A stretch of DNA of 64,000 nt from assembly GCA_028278205.1 (NCBI GenBank), contig JANQES010000054.1:95905-159904 (forward strand), given 5' to 3'. Position 1 is the first letter of the stretch; each line of letters starts with the position of its first letter. Made by a program: the position numbers and the translations under genes. Below are positions 17,381 through 25,923 of the stretch, one piece after another. The notes under the pieces are model-generated. The model was given only the letters and a program-made list of their open reading frames with translations. It was not told where the DNA came from and searched no databases. The stretch is from Rhodothermales bacterium (lineage in GTDB: Bacteria; Bacteroidota; Rhodothermia; Rhodothermales; Bin80).

Positions 17381-20300
17381 AAAGTCCTCCTTTCTCCCTC
17401 TCGCTGTCTTCCTCCTGGCGCTGGCGTTCTCCACCACCGCCTCCGCGCAGCTTCAGAGACCGGCGGCGGCGCATTACGACGTCGTGGCTTTGCGCGTCGA
17501 GTTTCAGCCGGATACGACGCGGTTTACCACTGGCGACGGCACCTTCGACGGCCAGCTTTTCCCCGAAGAACTGCAACCGTTGATCGATCCGCTGCCGCAC
17601 GATGCGGCGTATTTCGAGGCGCATCTGGCCTTTTTGGAGGATTACGTTGCGAAAATCTCGGACGGGCAGACGCAGGTGACGACCCACCTCGTGCCGGAGG
17701 TCGTGCGCGTCTCGCAGGAGATGGGCGCCTACAGCCCCACCGGCTTCGAATCGGACAGCGACGAAGAGCGCGTCAAGCTCGTCAGCTTCATCCGAGAAGC
17801 CTGGACGACGGCCTCGCAGGTCAGCGATTTCGACCTTTCGGGTTTCGACCGCGACCGCACTGCCTTCGTGCTTTTCCACGCGGGCGTCGGGCGCGACATC
17901 GAGTTGTTGGGGACGGTGCTCGACAAAACGCCGTTCGATCTGCCGTCGATCTCGTTCAGCGAACGCGAATTGAGACGGCTCGACGGCAGGTCGATTTCTT
18001 TCAACGGGTTCCCGGTGCGGCAGACGCTGCTCATGCCACGCACCGAAAGCCGCCCCGGCTTCAACTTCGTCGACGACGTGCCGATCTTGCTCGAATTGTC
18101 GATCAACGGGTTGCTGGCGGCCAGCTTTTTTAACTATCTCGGCGTGCCCGATCTGTTCAATACCGAGACGGGCGAGTCGGCCATCGGGCCGTTCGGGTTG
18201 ATGGATCCGCTCGGTATCTTCGCCTACAGCGGCCTTTTTGCGCCCGAACCCAACGCCTGGACCAAATATTATCTCGGCTGGCTGACGCCGCTCGATCTCA
18301 CAGGCGACGGGCCGCAAACCGTGGCGCTGCAAGCCGCCGGGCTCAGCGGCGGCACGCAGGCCGCGCGCGCGTCCATCTCGTCGGCGGAATATTTCCTGGT
18401 CGAAAACCGCAACCGCGATCCCGAAGGCGACGGGCTGGTGCTGCGCGTGTGGCAGAACGGCCAGATCGTCGAGCAGAATGTGCCGATGATCACCGACGAC
18501 TTCAGCCGCTTCGGCGTCGAAGGCTTCACCGGCGGCGTGGTCGTCGGGGTCGATAATTATGACTTCGCCCTGCCCGGCATCGACGCCGACGACATTCAGT
18601 ATGAAGGCGGCGTCCTCATCTGGCACATCGACGAGCGGGTCCTGGCCGAAAACCTCGAAACCGGCGGCGTCAATGCCGATCCTGAACGCCGCGCCGTCGA
18701 TCTCGAAGAAGCCGACTCGGCCCAGGATCTCGGCACCGACAACAGCCTCGGCGCCCCGTTCGACTTTTTCTGGCTGGACAACCCGGTGCGCGTCATCACG
18801 GCCACGAATCAGGAGATCCGGCTCTACAAAAATCGCCTCGGCCCCGACACCGTTCCCAACAGCAACACCAACGAAGGCGGCGCCAGCTTCATCGTCCTCG
18901 AAGACTTTTCAGCGCCGGGTACCGAGATGACGTTCGTCTACCGCCGTGAGGCCGAAGGCGGCATTGCGCCGATGACGCCGCCATCGGGGGTAGATGTCCC
19001 GGGGGTTTATTCAAATGATGGATCGGTCTTTTTCGTGCCTGAAGCCGGCAATACGACGGAAATGTTGGCGCTCGACTCCGGCCCTAAAACGGCTATTCGT
19101 CGCCTTGCGGGTATCACTGTAGAGACGGGAGCGGTCGATCGTTTGTATCACGACGGATTATCGAGGCCTTTCCTGACCAGTGCGGGACAGGCTTTTTTCT
19201 ATGGAAGGTTTGCGCCTCCAGATATCCTCCGCATTCCTATCATAAATGAATCGCCCAGCCCCGTTTCGCAGAGCCTCGAATTGCCGCCCGAACTGGAGGG
19301 CAAGGTGCCTGCATCTCCTGTGGTGCTCGTGCGCGAAGGCAATCAGGATATAGAATATTCGATCTGGAGCGATGGGTTCGACCCTCTCCTGGCTCGTCTG
19401 CCCGAGTTTCCCTTTTCAGCGAGGATGGAAGTGATCGCGACGGATGTGGCCCACGCCTCGTCGATAGCCGTGACGCCGTCGAATCAGGTCATCATAGCGG
19501 GGCAGGATCAGGCTCGTTTTGTCGATGGATCGGTGGTCTGGCCGTATACGTTTCCGGAGGCTGTACGGATCGGCCAGGCCACGTTCGGGGCCGATAAGAG
19601 CGGCTTCGTGGGCGTCGTGCCCGCCCTCCAAAACAGAGAATTGTTCTTTCTTCGTGCCGACGAGACCATCGAACGCATCGACGTAGGCGAGCGCGTCCCC
19701 GTTGAGAGTGATTCGTTGGGGATCCTCTCGGATTGGCCCGTTTTGGTGGATCTGGACGACGACGGGCTGCTCGACGTGCTGACGACGTACGGCGAGAATC
19801 TGGTGGCATTCTCGCAGAACGGCGCGCTTATAAGCGGCTTCCCGATAGCCCTGACGGCGCCCTCCGTAACACAACCGCTCGTTGCCGAACTGACCGATAG
19901 CGGTGGCTGGTCGGTGCTCGTGGCGACGACCAGCGGCGAGATCTACGCCTACGACACCGGGCGCGACGGTGCGCTCGTGAGCGGCTTTCCACTGGCCGTC
20001 GGCGCGCGTGTGCGGGCAACGCCGTTATTGCAAAACAAAAAACTCTTCGCGGTATCGACATTAGGGACTGTGCATGCGTGGCAGCTCGACAACCTCGGCG
20101 CTATCTGGTGGGGGCAGCTTTTCGGCGATGCGCAGAACCAAAATTTTGCTGTTTTAGCGGATGAACCGGATCCGCAACCTACGCCGCAGGCGGCGGGTTT
20201 GATCGTCGAGGCAGAGACCTACAACTGGCCCAACCCGATCCGCGAAGGGCAGACGTTCCTCCGGTGCATGACCACCCAGGACGCCTCCGTCCGCATCACC

Positions 20301-20480
20301 ATCATCGATACCGCCGGGAGCCTGATCGACGAGGTGGCGTTGGATCTACGAGGAGGCACGCCCGCCGAGCATCTGTGGCAGACCGGCGCCGAGAGCGGCC
20401 TCTACTACGCCCGCATCACCGCCACCGGCGCCAACGGCCAAACCGCCACGAAACTCATCAAAATGGCGATAATCAGATGA
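17292..20480 (+). CDS. Degenerate M6-type peptidase-like secreted protein with T9SS C-terminal module
   Basis: About 1062 residues. A signal peptide (LPLAVFLLALAFSTTASAQ) is followed by a region with the layout of M6 (immune inhibitor A-like) peptidases: FFNYLGVPDLFN, GPFGLMDPLG and WTKYYLGWLTPLD. Where M6 has HEFGHxLG this protein has ASFFNYLG, so both zinc His and the catalytic Glu are missing and it is probably not a protease. Next come FG-GAP/propeller-like repeats (WPVLVDLDDDGLLDVLTTYG). The end has a T9SS sorting-type module (YNWPNPIREGQT, SGLYYARITATG, KLIKMAIIR). It overlaps the next gene by ATGA. Cargo of the neighbouring PorUV system is a fair inference. Confidence 0.8.
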   Translation: MSNSECRMSNVEGISRSFCIRHSTFDIRNSKSSFLPLAVFLLALAFSTTASAQLQRPAAAHYDVVALRVEFQPDTTRFTTGDGTFDGQLFPEELQPLIDPLPHDAAYFEAHLAFLEDYVAKISDGQTQVTTHLVPEVVRVSQEMGAYSPTGFESDSDEERVKLVSFIREAWTTASQVSDFDLSGFDRDRTAFVLFHAGVGRDIELLGTVLDKTPFDLPSISFSERELRRLDGRSISFNGFPVRQTLLMPRTESRPGFNFVDDVPILLELSINGLLAASFFNYLGVPDLFNTETGESAIGPFGLMDPLGIFAYSGLFAPEPNAWTKYYLGWLTPLDLTGDGPQTVALQAAGLSGGTQAARASISSAEYFLVENRNRDPEGDGLVLRVWQNGQIVEQNVPMITDDFSRFGVEGFTGGVVVGVDNYDFALPGIDADDIQYEGGVLIWHIDERVLAENLETGGVNADPERRAVDLEEADSAQDLGTDNSLGAPFDFFWLDNPVRVITATNQEIRLYKNRLGPDTVPNSNTNEGGASFIVLEDFSAPGTEMTFVYRREAEGGIAPMTPPSGVDVPGVYSNDGSVFFVPEAGNTTEMLALDSGPKTAIRRLAGITVETGAVDRLYHDGLSRPFLTSAGQAFFYGRFAPPDILRIPIINESPSPVSQSLELPPELEGKVPASPVVLVREGNQDIEYSIWSDGFDPLLARLPEFPFSARMEVIATDVAHASSIAVTPSNQVIIAGQDQARFVDGSVVWPYTFPEAVRIGQATFGADKSGFVGVVPALQNRELFFLRADETIERIDVGERVPVESDSLGILSDWPVLVDLDDDGLLDVLTTYGENLVAFSQNGALISGFPIALTAPSVTQPLVAELTDSGGWSVLVATTSGEIYAYDTGRDGALVSGFPLAVGARVRATPLLQNKKLFAVSTLGTVHAWQLDNLGAIWWGQLFGDAQNQNFAVLADEPDPQPTPQAAGLIVEAETYNWPNPIREGQTFLRCMTTQDASVRITIIDTAGSLIDEVALDLRGGTPAEHLWQTGAESGLYYARITATGANGQTATKLIKMAIIR

Positions 20481-23400
20481 ATTACTCGAAGTTCGACATT
20501 CGTCATTCGACACTCGTCATTCTGCTAAGCCTACTGGTGCTGCCGGTGCAGGCTCAGGTTTCGCCGGCTTTCTACGACTTCGCCCGTCCGACGCTCGACT
20601 GGTATACCATCGAAACAGAGCATTTCAACGTTGTTTTTCACGCCGATGCCGAGGGGCAGGGCAGCAGCCGCACGGCGCAGGTCGTCGCCCGGATTGCTGA
20701 AGATGTGTACGGGCCGATCACGGGGCTTTACGGGTACGAGCCGAACTCGCGCGTCAGTATTATCCTCAAAGATTACGAAGACTATTCCAACGGCGCGGCG
20801 TATTTCTTCGATAACAAGATCGAGATCTGGGCGCCGGCGCTGAGTTCGTCGCTCCGGGGCGATCATAACTGGCTGCGCAACGTCATCACGCACGAGTTCA
20901 CGCACATCATCCAGGTGCAGGCGACGATGAAATCCGGGCGTAGCCTGCCGTTTTTCTATTTTCAACTGCTCGATTACGAAGACGTCCGCCGGCCCGACGT
21001 GCTCTACGGCTACCCGAACGTCATCGTCAGCTATCCCATCCCCACGCTCAACAACCCGGCGTGGCTGGCCGAGGGCACGGCCCAGTACCAGCGCGCCTGG
21101 CTCGATTACGACCGCTGGGACACCCACCGCGACATGATGCTGCGCACACGCGTTTTAGCGGGCGAAGAACTCTCGCTCGTCGAGATGGGCAGCTTCTACT
21201 CGAAGTCGAGCCTGATGCGCGAAGGTGTTTATAATCATGGGTTTGCCTTTACGCATTACCTCGCCAACACCTACGGCGAAGATGCGTTGCGCGATGTCAG
21301 CCGGTCGCTGGGTAAGTGGCGCAACTGGAACGTCGAGCGGGCCATCGGCGATGCGCTCGACGTGCCGGCTGAGGAAGTTTACAGCGGCTGGATGAACACC
21401 ATGCGCCGCGAATATCAGACCCGCACCGAAGCCATCCGCGCCAACCTCGTCGAAGGCAATCTGGTGGAGGAGGAGGGCTTCAGCAACTTCTATCCGGTGT
21501 TCTCGCCCGATGCGTCGAAGCTGGCGTATGTCTCGAACCGGGGCAAGCATTTCAACCAGATGAGCCTCTACGTGCGCGATCTGACGTCGGGCGATGTGGC
21601 GGCCTACGAGGTCGAGGGCTTGCACGAGGCGATCCGCACGCACACCTGTGCCATGGGGCACCGGCTGAAGTCGGGCGTCGGCGGCATGGTGACGTGGCGG
21701 CCTGACGGCAAAGCGCTTGTCTACGCCCGCCGCAAGACCACTAAACGCGGCTATCTCTACGCCGATCTCTACGAAATCGACCTGGAGACGAAAAAAACAA
21801 AACGCCTGACGCACGATCAGCGGGCCACGTTGCCGGCCTACGCGCCGGACGGCTCTCGGATCGCTTTCGTCGGCCAGAACGACGGCACCACCAACCTCTT
21901 CACGCTCGATCCGGCCTCTGGAAATGTGACGCGGCTGACCGGCTATCAAGACGGTACGCAGGTGACCGATCCGGCCTGGCATCCGTCGGGGGAATGGATC
22001 TACTTTGCAAAGCTGGCACCCGAAACGCATGGCCGCGACCTCTGGCGCGTCCGCCCCGACAGCGAAAAGTTGGAAAAAGTCCACGCCACCGAGGCCGACG
22101 AACGCTCGCCTGCCTTCGAGCCGGACGGGACGGCGCTGTATTTCTCGTCTGATGCGTCGGGCATTTACAACCTGTACAAAATGCCGGTCGATGGCGAGGA
22201 TGCCGCGCCCGAACGCCTGACCAACGTCCTCGGCGGCGCGTTCATGCCGTCGGTGAGCCCAGACGGCGCTATCGCCTACGCCCATTATCAGTGGGACGGC
22301 TACAAGATCGCTGTGCTCGACGCGGCGACGGCGGTGCCGCAGGAAGCCCGCGTCGCGGTCTACACGCCGCCCTCAGTCACCCAAAAACAAGCCAACCTGG
22401 CCGTTGCCGACGAATCGTGGGCCGACCTCAACCGCTTCGACGACGCTGACCTGCGCCCGCTCGAAGGCGAGGCTATCACGACCGTCCGCAGCGAGGGCAG
22501 CATTCCGTTGCGCGTCAAACGCACCAACGGCGCCACGGGCACGCCGGAAGAAGAAACCGAACCGCTCGAAGTTCAGAAATACAGCCCTAAATTCACCGGC
22601 TTCAGCTTTTTCCCCGTCGTTCGCCTCGATCAGTACGTCTCGCGCCGTCGCTCGACGCTCGATGCGCGCCTGCCCGACCGCTCGCGCGCCGAGACGCTGG
22701 CACGCAACTTCAAGGTAGGCACGTACGTGTCGTCGCGGGAGATTTTAGAGGGGATGACGCTCCTGGGCGGCTTGCTCATCGGCCCCGGCTCGCAGGGCGC
22801 CGACTCGTTTACCGACTTTTTCTCGCCCTCGCGCCTGCTCAAGCTGGAGCGCGACGCGTTTTTGCTGTTCGAATACAAAAAAGGCTTCGGCGTGATTCCG
22901 GAGCGCTGGTCGCCGCAGTTCTCCATCGAACTCTTCAACATACGCCGCCGGGTCGATAACGGGCTGTCTATCGAAGAATTCCCCTGCACCGCCTGCTTCC
23001 CGGACACGACGCTGACCGACCTGACCTACACGCTCTGGGAAGCCGACATCTACGCTCGCAGCAAAGTCAACCACAATCTTTTGTTGGAACTCGGCTATCG
23101 CTACAGCCCGTACCGCGTGGCGACGGAGCAGTTCTTCTCGAAAGAGAACAGGCAGACGATCCCCGAATCGTCGTCGCGGTATTTCATCGGGCGGGCTTTT
23201 ACGGCGAAGGCGTACTTCGAAGCCGGTGCGCCGTATCGAGACACCGACGTGTTGCCCGTGGGCCTGCGCTTCGACCTCAGCTATGAAAACGAACGAGGCC
23301 GCTTGCTCGACAGCTTCAACATCGAAAACGGGTTCCTGGTGCCGGTCTACGAGCGGGCGCGGATTCATCGTCTGACGTTCGATTCGCGTTTCGGCATGAA

Positions 23401-23914
23401 GCTGCCCGGCACGATGCGGGGGGGGGCGCACGGTCTCAACTTCCGCCTCCGGGCATCGGGCATCCTCGGCGAGACCGTCGATGATTTTTACAACGACTAC
23501 GTCGGTGGGCTGATCGGGGCGCGGGGGTATCCGTTCTACGCCCTCGGCGGCAACGAGACGCTCTGGTTCCAGGCGGCCTACCACGTGCCGCTCGTGCCTG
23601 ACCTGCGCAAACAGGTGCTCTTTGCCTACATCGACAAGATCTACGCCCGTTTTTACGTCGATGCGGCGGCGGCCTGGAATGGCGGCTGGCCCGGCTTCGG
23701 CGAGATGCGCAAAGACGTCGGCGCGGAGATCCGGATGAAGCTGAATTCGTTCTACCTGCTGCCTACCGCCGTCTTCTTCAGCGGCACCTACGGCCTCGAC
23801 GAATTCGACTTCCTGCTGGACGAAGGCTTCGTCACCCCCGACGGCAGCGACACCGTCCGCTACGGCTCGGAATTCCAATGGCACTTTGGTGTGCTTTTTG
23901 GGTTTGATTTGTAA
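20477..23914 (+). CDS. Peptidase MA-like / TolB-type propeller / outer-membrane barrel fusion
   Basis: 1145 residues; the ATG at 20477 overlaps the previous stop (ATGA), showing translational coupling. Residues 1-27 are a signal peptide whose n-region (KFDIRHSTLVI) is encoded by the GACATTC repeat. Residues 35-330 are a gluzincin peptidase of the MA type: HEFTH at 139-143 with the downstream Glu E199 in WLAEGTAQY. Residues about 340-680 carry WD40/TolB-like blades (FSPDASKLAYVSNRG, YAPDGSRIAFVGQND, FEPDGTALYFSSDAS). The C-terminal about 430 residues form a BamA-like surface-antigen barrel ending in WHFGVLFGFDL. A cell-surface zinc peptidase anchored by its own barrel is inferred. Confidence 0.85.
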   Translation: MNYSKFDIRHSTLVILLSLLVLPVQAQVSPAFYDFARPTLDWYTIETEHFNVVFHADAEGQGSSRTAQVVARIAEDVYGPITGLYGYEPNSRVSIILKDYEDYSNGAAYFFDNKIEIWAPALSSSLRGDHNWLRNVITHEFTHIIQVQATMKSGRSLPFFYFQLLDYEDVRRPDVLYGYPNVIVSYPIPTLNNPAWLAEGTAQYQRAWLDYDRWDTHRDMMLRTRVLAGEELSLVEMGSFYSKSSLMREGVYNHGFAFTHYLANTYGEDALRDVSRSLGKWRNWNVERAIGDALDVPAEEVYSGWMNTMRREYQTRTEAIRANLVEGNLVEEEGFSNFYPVFSPDASKLAYVSNRGKHFNQMSLYVRDLTSGDVAAYEVEGLHEAIRTHTCAMGHRLKSGVGGMVTWRPDGKALVYARRKTTKRGYLYADLYEIDLETKKTKRLTHDQRATLPAYAPDGSRIAFVGQNDGTTNLFTLDPASGNVTRLTGYQDGTQVTDPAWHPSGEWIYFAKLAPETHGRDLWRVRPDSEKLEKVHATEADERSPAFEPDGTALYFSSDASGIYNLYKMPVDGEDAAPERLTNVLGGAFMPSVSPDGAIAYAHYQWDGYKIAVLDAATAVPQEARVAVYTPPSVTQKQANLAVADESWADLNRFDDADLRPLEGEAITTVRSEGSIPLRVKRTNGATGTPEEETEPLEVQKYSPKFTGFSFFPVVRLDQYVSRRRSTLDARLPDRSRAETLARNFKVGTYVSSREILEGMTLLGGLLIGPGSQGADSFTDFFSPSRLLKLERDAFLLFEYKKGFGVIPERWSPQFSIELFNIRRRVDNGLSIEEFPCTACFPDTTLTDLTYTLWEADIYARSKVNHNLLLELGYRYSPYRVATEQFFSKENRQTIPESSSRYFIGRAFTAKAYFEAGAPYRDTDVLPVGLRFDLSYENERGRLLDSFNIENGFLVPVYERARIHRLTFDSRFGMKLPGTMRGGAHGLNFRLRASGILGETVDDFYNDYVGGLIGARGYPFYALGGNETLWFQAAYHVPLVPDLRKQVLFAYIDKIYARFYVDAAAAWNGGWPGFGEMRKDVGAEIRMKLNSFYLLPTAVFFSGTYGLDEFDFLLDEGFVTPDGSDTVRYGSEFQWHFGVLFGFDL
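20491..20520. repeat. GACATTC-type repeat arm inside a coding start
   Basis: Units TTCGACA, TTCGTCA, TTCGACA, CTCGTCA follow the start codon at 20477 by 14 nt and are translated. They match the right arm at 17347-17380 and are read in the same frame (FDIRHST). Confidence 0.7.
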
Positions 23915-23962
23915 TTGTTTCGTGGTCCGTTGTACGCGCGCGTACAACGGACCACGAAACAA
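23915..23962. repeat. 48-bp perfect palindrome without loop
   Basis: Left half 23915-23938 (begins TTGTTTCGTGGTCCGTTG) and right half 23939-23962 are exact reverse complements with the dyad in CGCG|CGCG. It starts at the stop codon of the barrel protein (TAA 23912-23914) and ends 13 bp before the TlpA start. It could be a terminator or a protein-binding site. Confidence 0.85.
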
Positions 23963-23975
23963 AACCGATAAGACC

Positions 23976-24629
23976 ATGAACATGACGCTGATAGCCATCC
24001 TGGCGGTTTTCATGATCGGCCTGGGGATCGGGTTCATCTACTTCGTCGTGCGGGAGAATGAGAAGCCTCTGCCGCAGGGCGGCGTGCAATGGGCTGCCGT
24101 CGGGCTTTCCGGGTTGCTGGTCATTTTTTCCGGCTTTTTGCTGGCCATGACGTTCGTGCCCAACCCCGACAGGGAGGTCAGCAGCGGGCTGGATGAGCCG
24201 GCGGCTAACTTTCCGTTTCGTCTCGTCAGCGATGAAAGTGAGCACGATCTGGCGGAATATGAAGGCAAGGTCGTCTTGCTCAACTTCTGGGCCACGTGGT
24301 GCGCGCCGTGCCTCGAAGAGTTGCCCGACCTCGACCGCCTTCAGCAAAACTATGACGACGACGGCCTCGTGGTCGTGACGATCTCGGACGAGACGCGGGA
24401 GCAGTTGCTGGGGTATTCGGATTTGCTCCCGCAGCATACCGTCTCCGGCTTTTTCGACATCGGCGTGTTGCCGCAGCCCTACGCCCGGACGCTGGCGACG
24501 GGGCGGCCCATCTCCTACGTCATCGACCGCGAAGGCTACCTGCGCCGGTATATCATCGGCGCCGGCAATTATGCCTTTTTCGAACGCCTCATCAAGCCCT
24601 ACCTTGGCAATACGGTAGCGACACGGTGA
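23976..24629 (+). CDS. TlpA-family thioredoxin-like protein, membrane-anchored
   Basis: 217 residues. Two N-terminal hydrophobic helices (LIAILAVFMIGLGIGFIYFV and VGLSGLLVIFSGFLLAMTFV) anchor a periplasmic thioredoxin fold. The redox motif is WCAPC in VLLNFWATWCAPCLEELPDL, with the cis-Pro region further on (TGRPISYVID). This is the TlpA/ResA type used for extracytoplasmic reduction of disulfides, for example in cytochrome maturation. A second ATG six bases downstream is also possible as start. No cytochrome genes are nearby, so the partner is not known. Confidence 0.92.
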   Translation: MNMTLIAILAVFMIGLGIGFIYFVVRENEKPLPQGGVQWAAVGLSGLLVIFSGFLLAMTFVPNPDREVSSGLDEPAANFPFRLVSDESEHDLAEYEGKVVLLNFWATWCAPCLEELPDLDRLQQNYDDDGLVVVTISDETREQLLGYSDLLPQHTVSGFFDIGVLPQPYARTLATGRPISYVIDREGYLRRYIIGAGNYAFFERLIKPYLGNTVATR

Positions 24630-24664
24630 GGGCTTGCACATAGCGTGGTGAAGGCCGCCACACA

Positions 24665-24820
24665 AAATTCCCCCTTTGAAGGGGGTGCCCCGACGGAGGA
24701 GGGGCGGGGGATGTTCGCGCGATCTGATGAGAGGTTTTCGGCAAGCCGCGCCAACATCCCCCTGCGCCCGGCTGCACATACGTTTGCTGGTCGCTGTCCC
24801 CCTTCGAAGGGGGAATTTGC
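24665..24820. repeat. CCCCCTTTGAAGGGGG inverted repeat pair
   Basis: A local hairpin at 24665-24686 (TTCCCCCTTTGAAGGGGG) and its inverted partner at 24796-24820 bracket the spacer. Nested inside is a second pair (GGGGGATGTT near 24716 and AACATCCCCC near 24762). The whole forms a nested palindrome between the TlpA and DUF5683 genes. Confidence 0.75.
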
Positions 24821-24848
24821 GTGCATCACCTGATTTTACCTTATAGCC

Positions 24849-25907
24849 ATGATGTGCCTTTTTGTGAAGCGATGGCGCCTGATGCCGGCGCTGATGGTGT
24901 TGGCCGTGCTCGCCGGCCCGGTGTATGCCGGGGGCGACGACGACAAAGACAAGAAGAAAAAGCCGGAGCAGGCGACCTACACCGCCACGAGCCTCCGCGC
25001 AACGATGCTCTACGGACAACACGACGGCGCCCTGCTTCAGGCCGAGACCGTTGCCGGCGGCAAGCGGATCGTACCGCTGGCCTTCGGGCTTTCGGCGGTG
25101 GTGCCGGGGTTGGGGCAGGCCTATAACCGGCAGTGGGTGAAAGGCGCCGTGGCTCTCGGCGCCGAGGTGGCGCTCATCGCGGGCTATTCCTCGTGGCACA
25201 ACAAAGGCGTGGACGGGCGTGATGCCTATCAGGTGTTTGCGCACGATCTCTGGAGCCCGCTGCGCTATGCGATGTGGCTCAACGATTACATCGTCTATCT
25301 CGAAACCGAATTCCCGACGCCCATCTCTGCTTCGCCCATCAACATCACCGATCAGATTCGGGGGATCGATTTCCAGAATCCCGATGGCTGGACCGATGCG
25401 GAACGGGTGCTCGTGCGGGGTCTTTTCAACGAGATCCGCGCCGTCGAAGACAACGTCTATCATCCGGAGACGGGCGCGTCGTTCTCGCACAAGCTGCCGT
25501 TTTTCGGCGAGCAGCAGTATTACGAACTCGTCGGCAAGTATTTTCAATTCGCCCCTGGCTGGGCCGATTACAGCTACCTCGTCGATGACCAGGGCAACAT
25601 CACCTGGATCGACGAGCAGGGCAACTTCATCCAGTCTATCGACCCGGAGATGACCGCCTCAGACGGCAGCAAGCCCAACGTGACGGATACGTTTTTCCGC
25701 TATGCCGACGACCACGGACAGGCCAACGACTACCTGCGCCGCGCCTCGCGCCTGTCGATGTTTTTCGTCATCAACCACCTCATCGCCGCCGTCGATGCGG
25801 CTATTTTTGCGAAGGTGCACAACAACCGCCTCCAGGCCAGCGTCCAGATGAGCCAGGGCGCCCCGGGCGAGGTGCAGCCGGTGGCCTCGCTGCGGGTGAA
25901 GCTGTAA
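24849..25907 (+). CDS. DUF5683 domain membrane protein
   Basis: 352 residues. A signal sequence (LMPALMVLAVLAGPVYAG) precedes a short Asp/Lys-rich stretch. The DUF5683 mark FGLSAVVPGLGQAYNRQWVKGAVALGAEVALIAGYSSWHN follows. A long middle loop (about 130-280) and C-terminal hydrophobic helices with VINHLIAAVDAAIFAK complete the protein. The family is common in Bacteroidota envelopes and has no assigned activity. The start may also be the ATG three bases later or the one at residue 12. Confidence 0.8.
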   Translation: MMCLFVKRWRLMPALMVLAVLAGPVYAGGDDDKDKKKKPEQATYTATSLRATMLYGQHDGALLQAETVAGGKRIVPLAFGLSAVVPGLGQAYNRQWVKGAVALGAEVALIAGYSSWHNKGVDGRDAYQVFAHDLWSPLRYAMWLNDYIVYLETEFPTPISASPINITDQIRGIDFQNPDGWTDAERVLVRGLFNEIRAVEDNVYHPETGASFSHKLPFFGEQQYYELVGKYFQFAPGWADYSYLVDDQGNITWIDEQGNFIQSIDPEMTASDGSKPNVTDTFFRYADDHGQANDYLRRASRLSMFFVINHLIAAVDAAIFAKVHNNRLQASVQMSQGAPGEVQPVASLRVKL

Positions 25908-25923
25908 GGGCGGCATCGATCTA

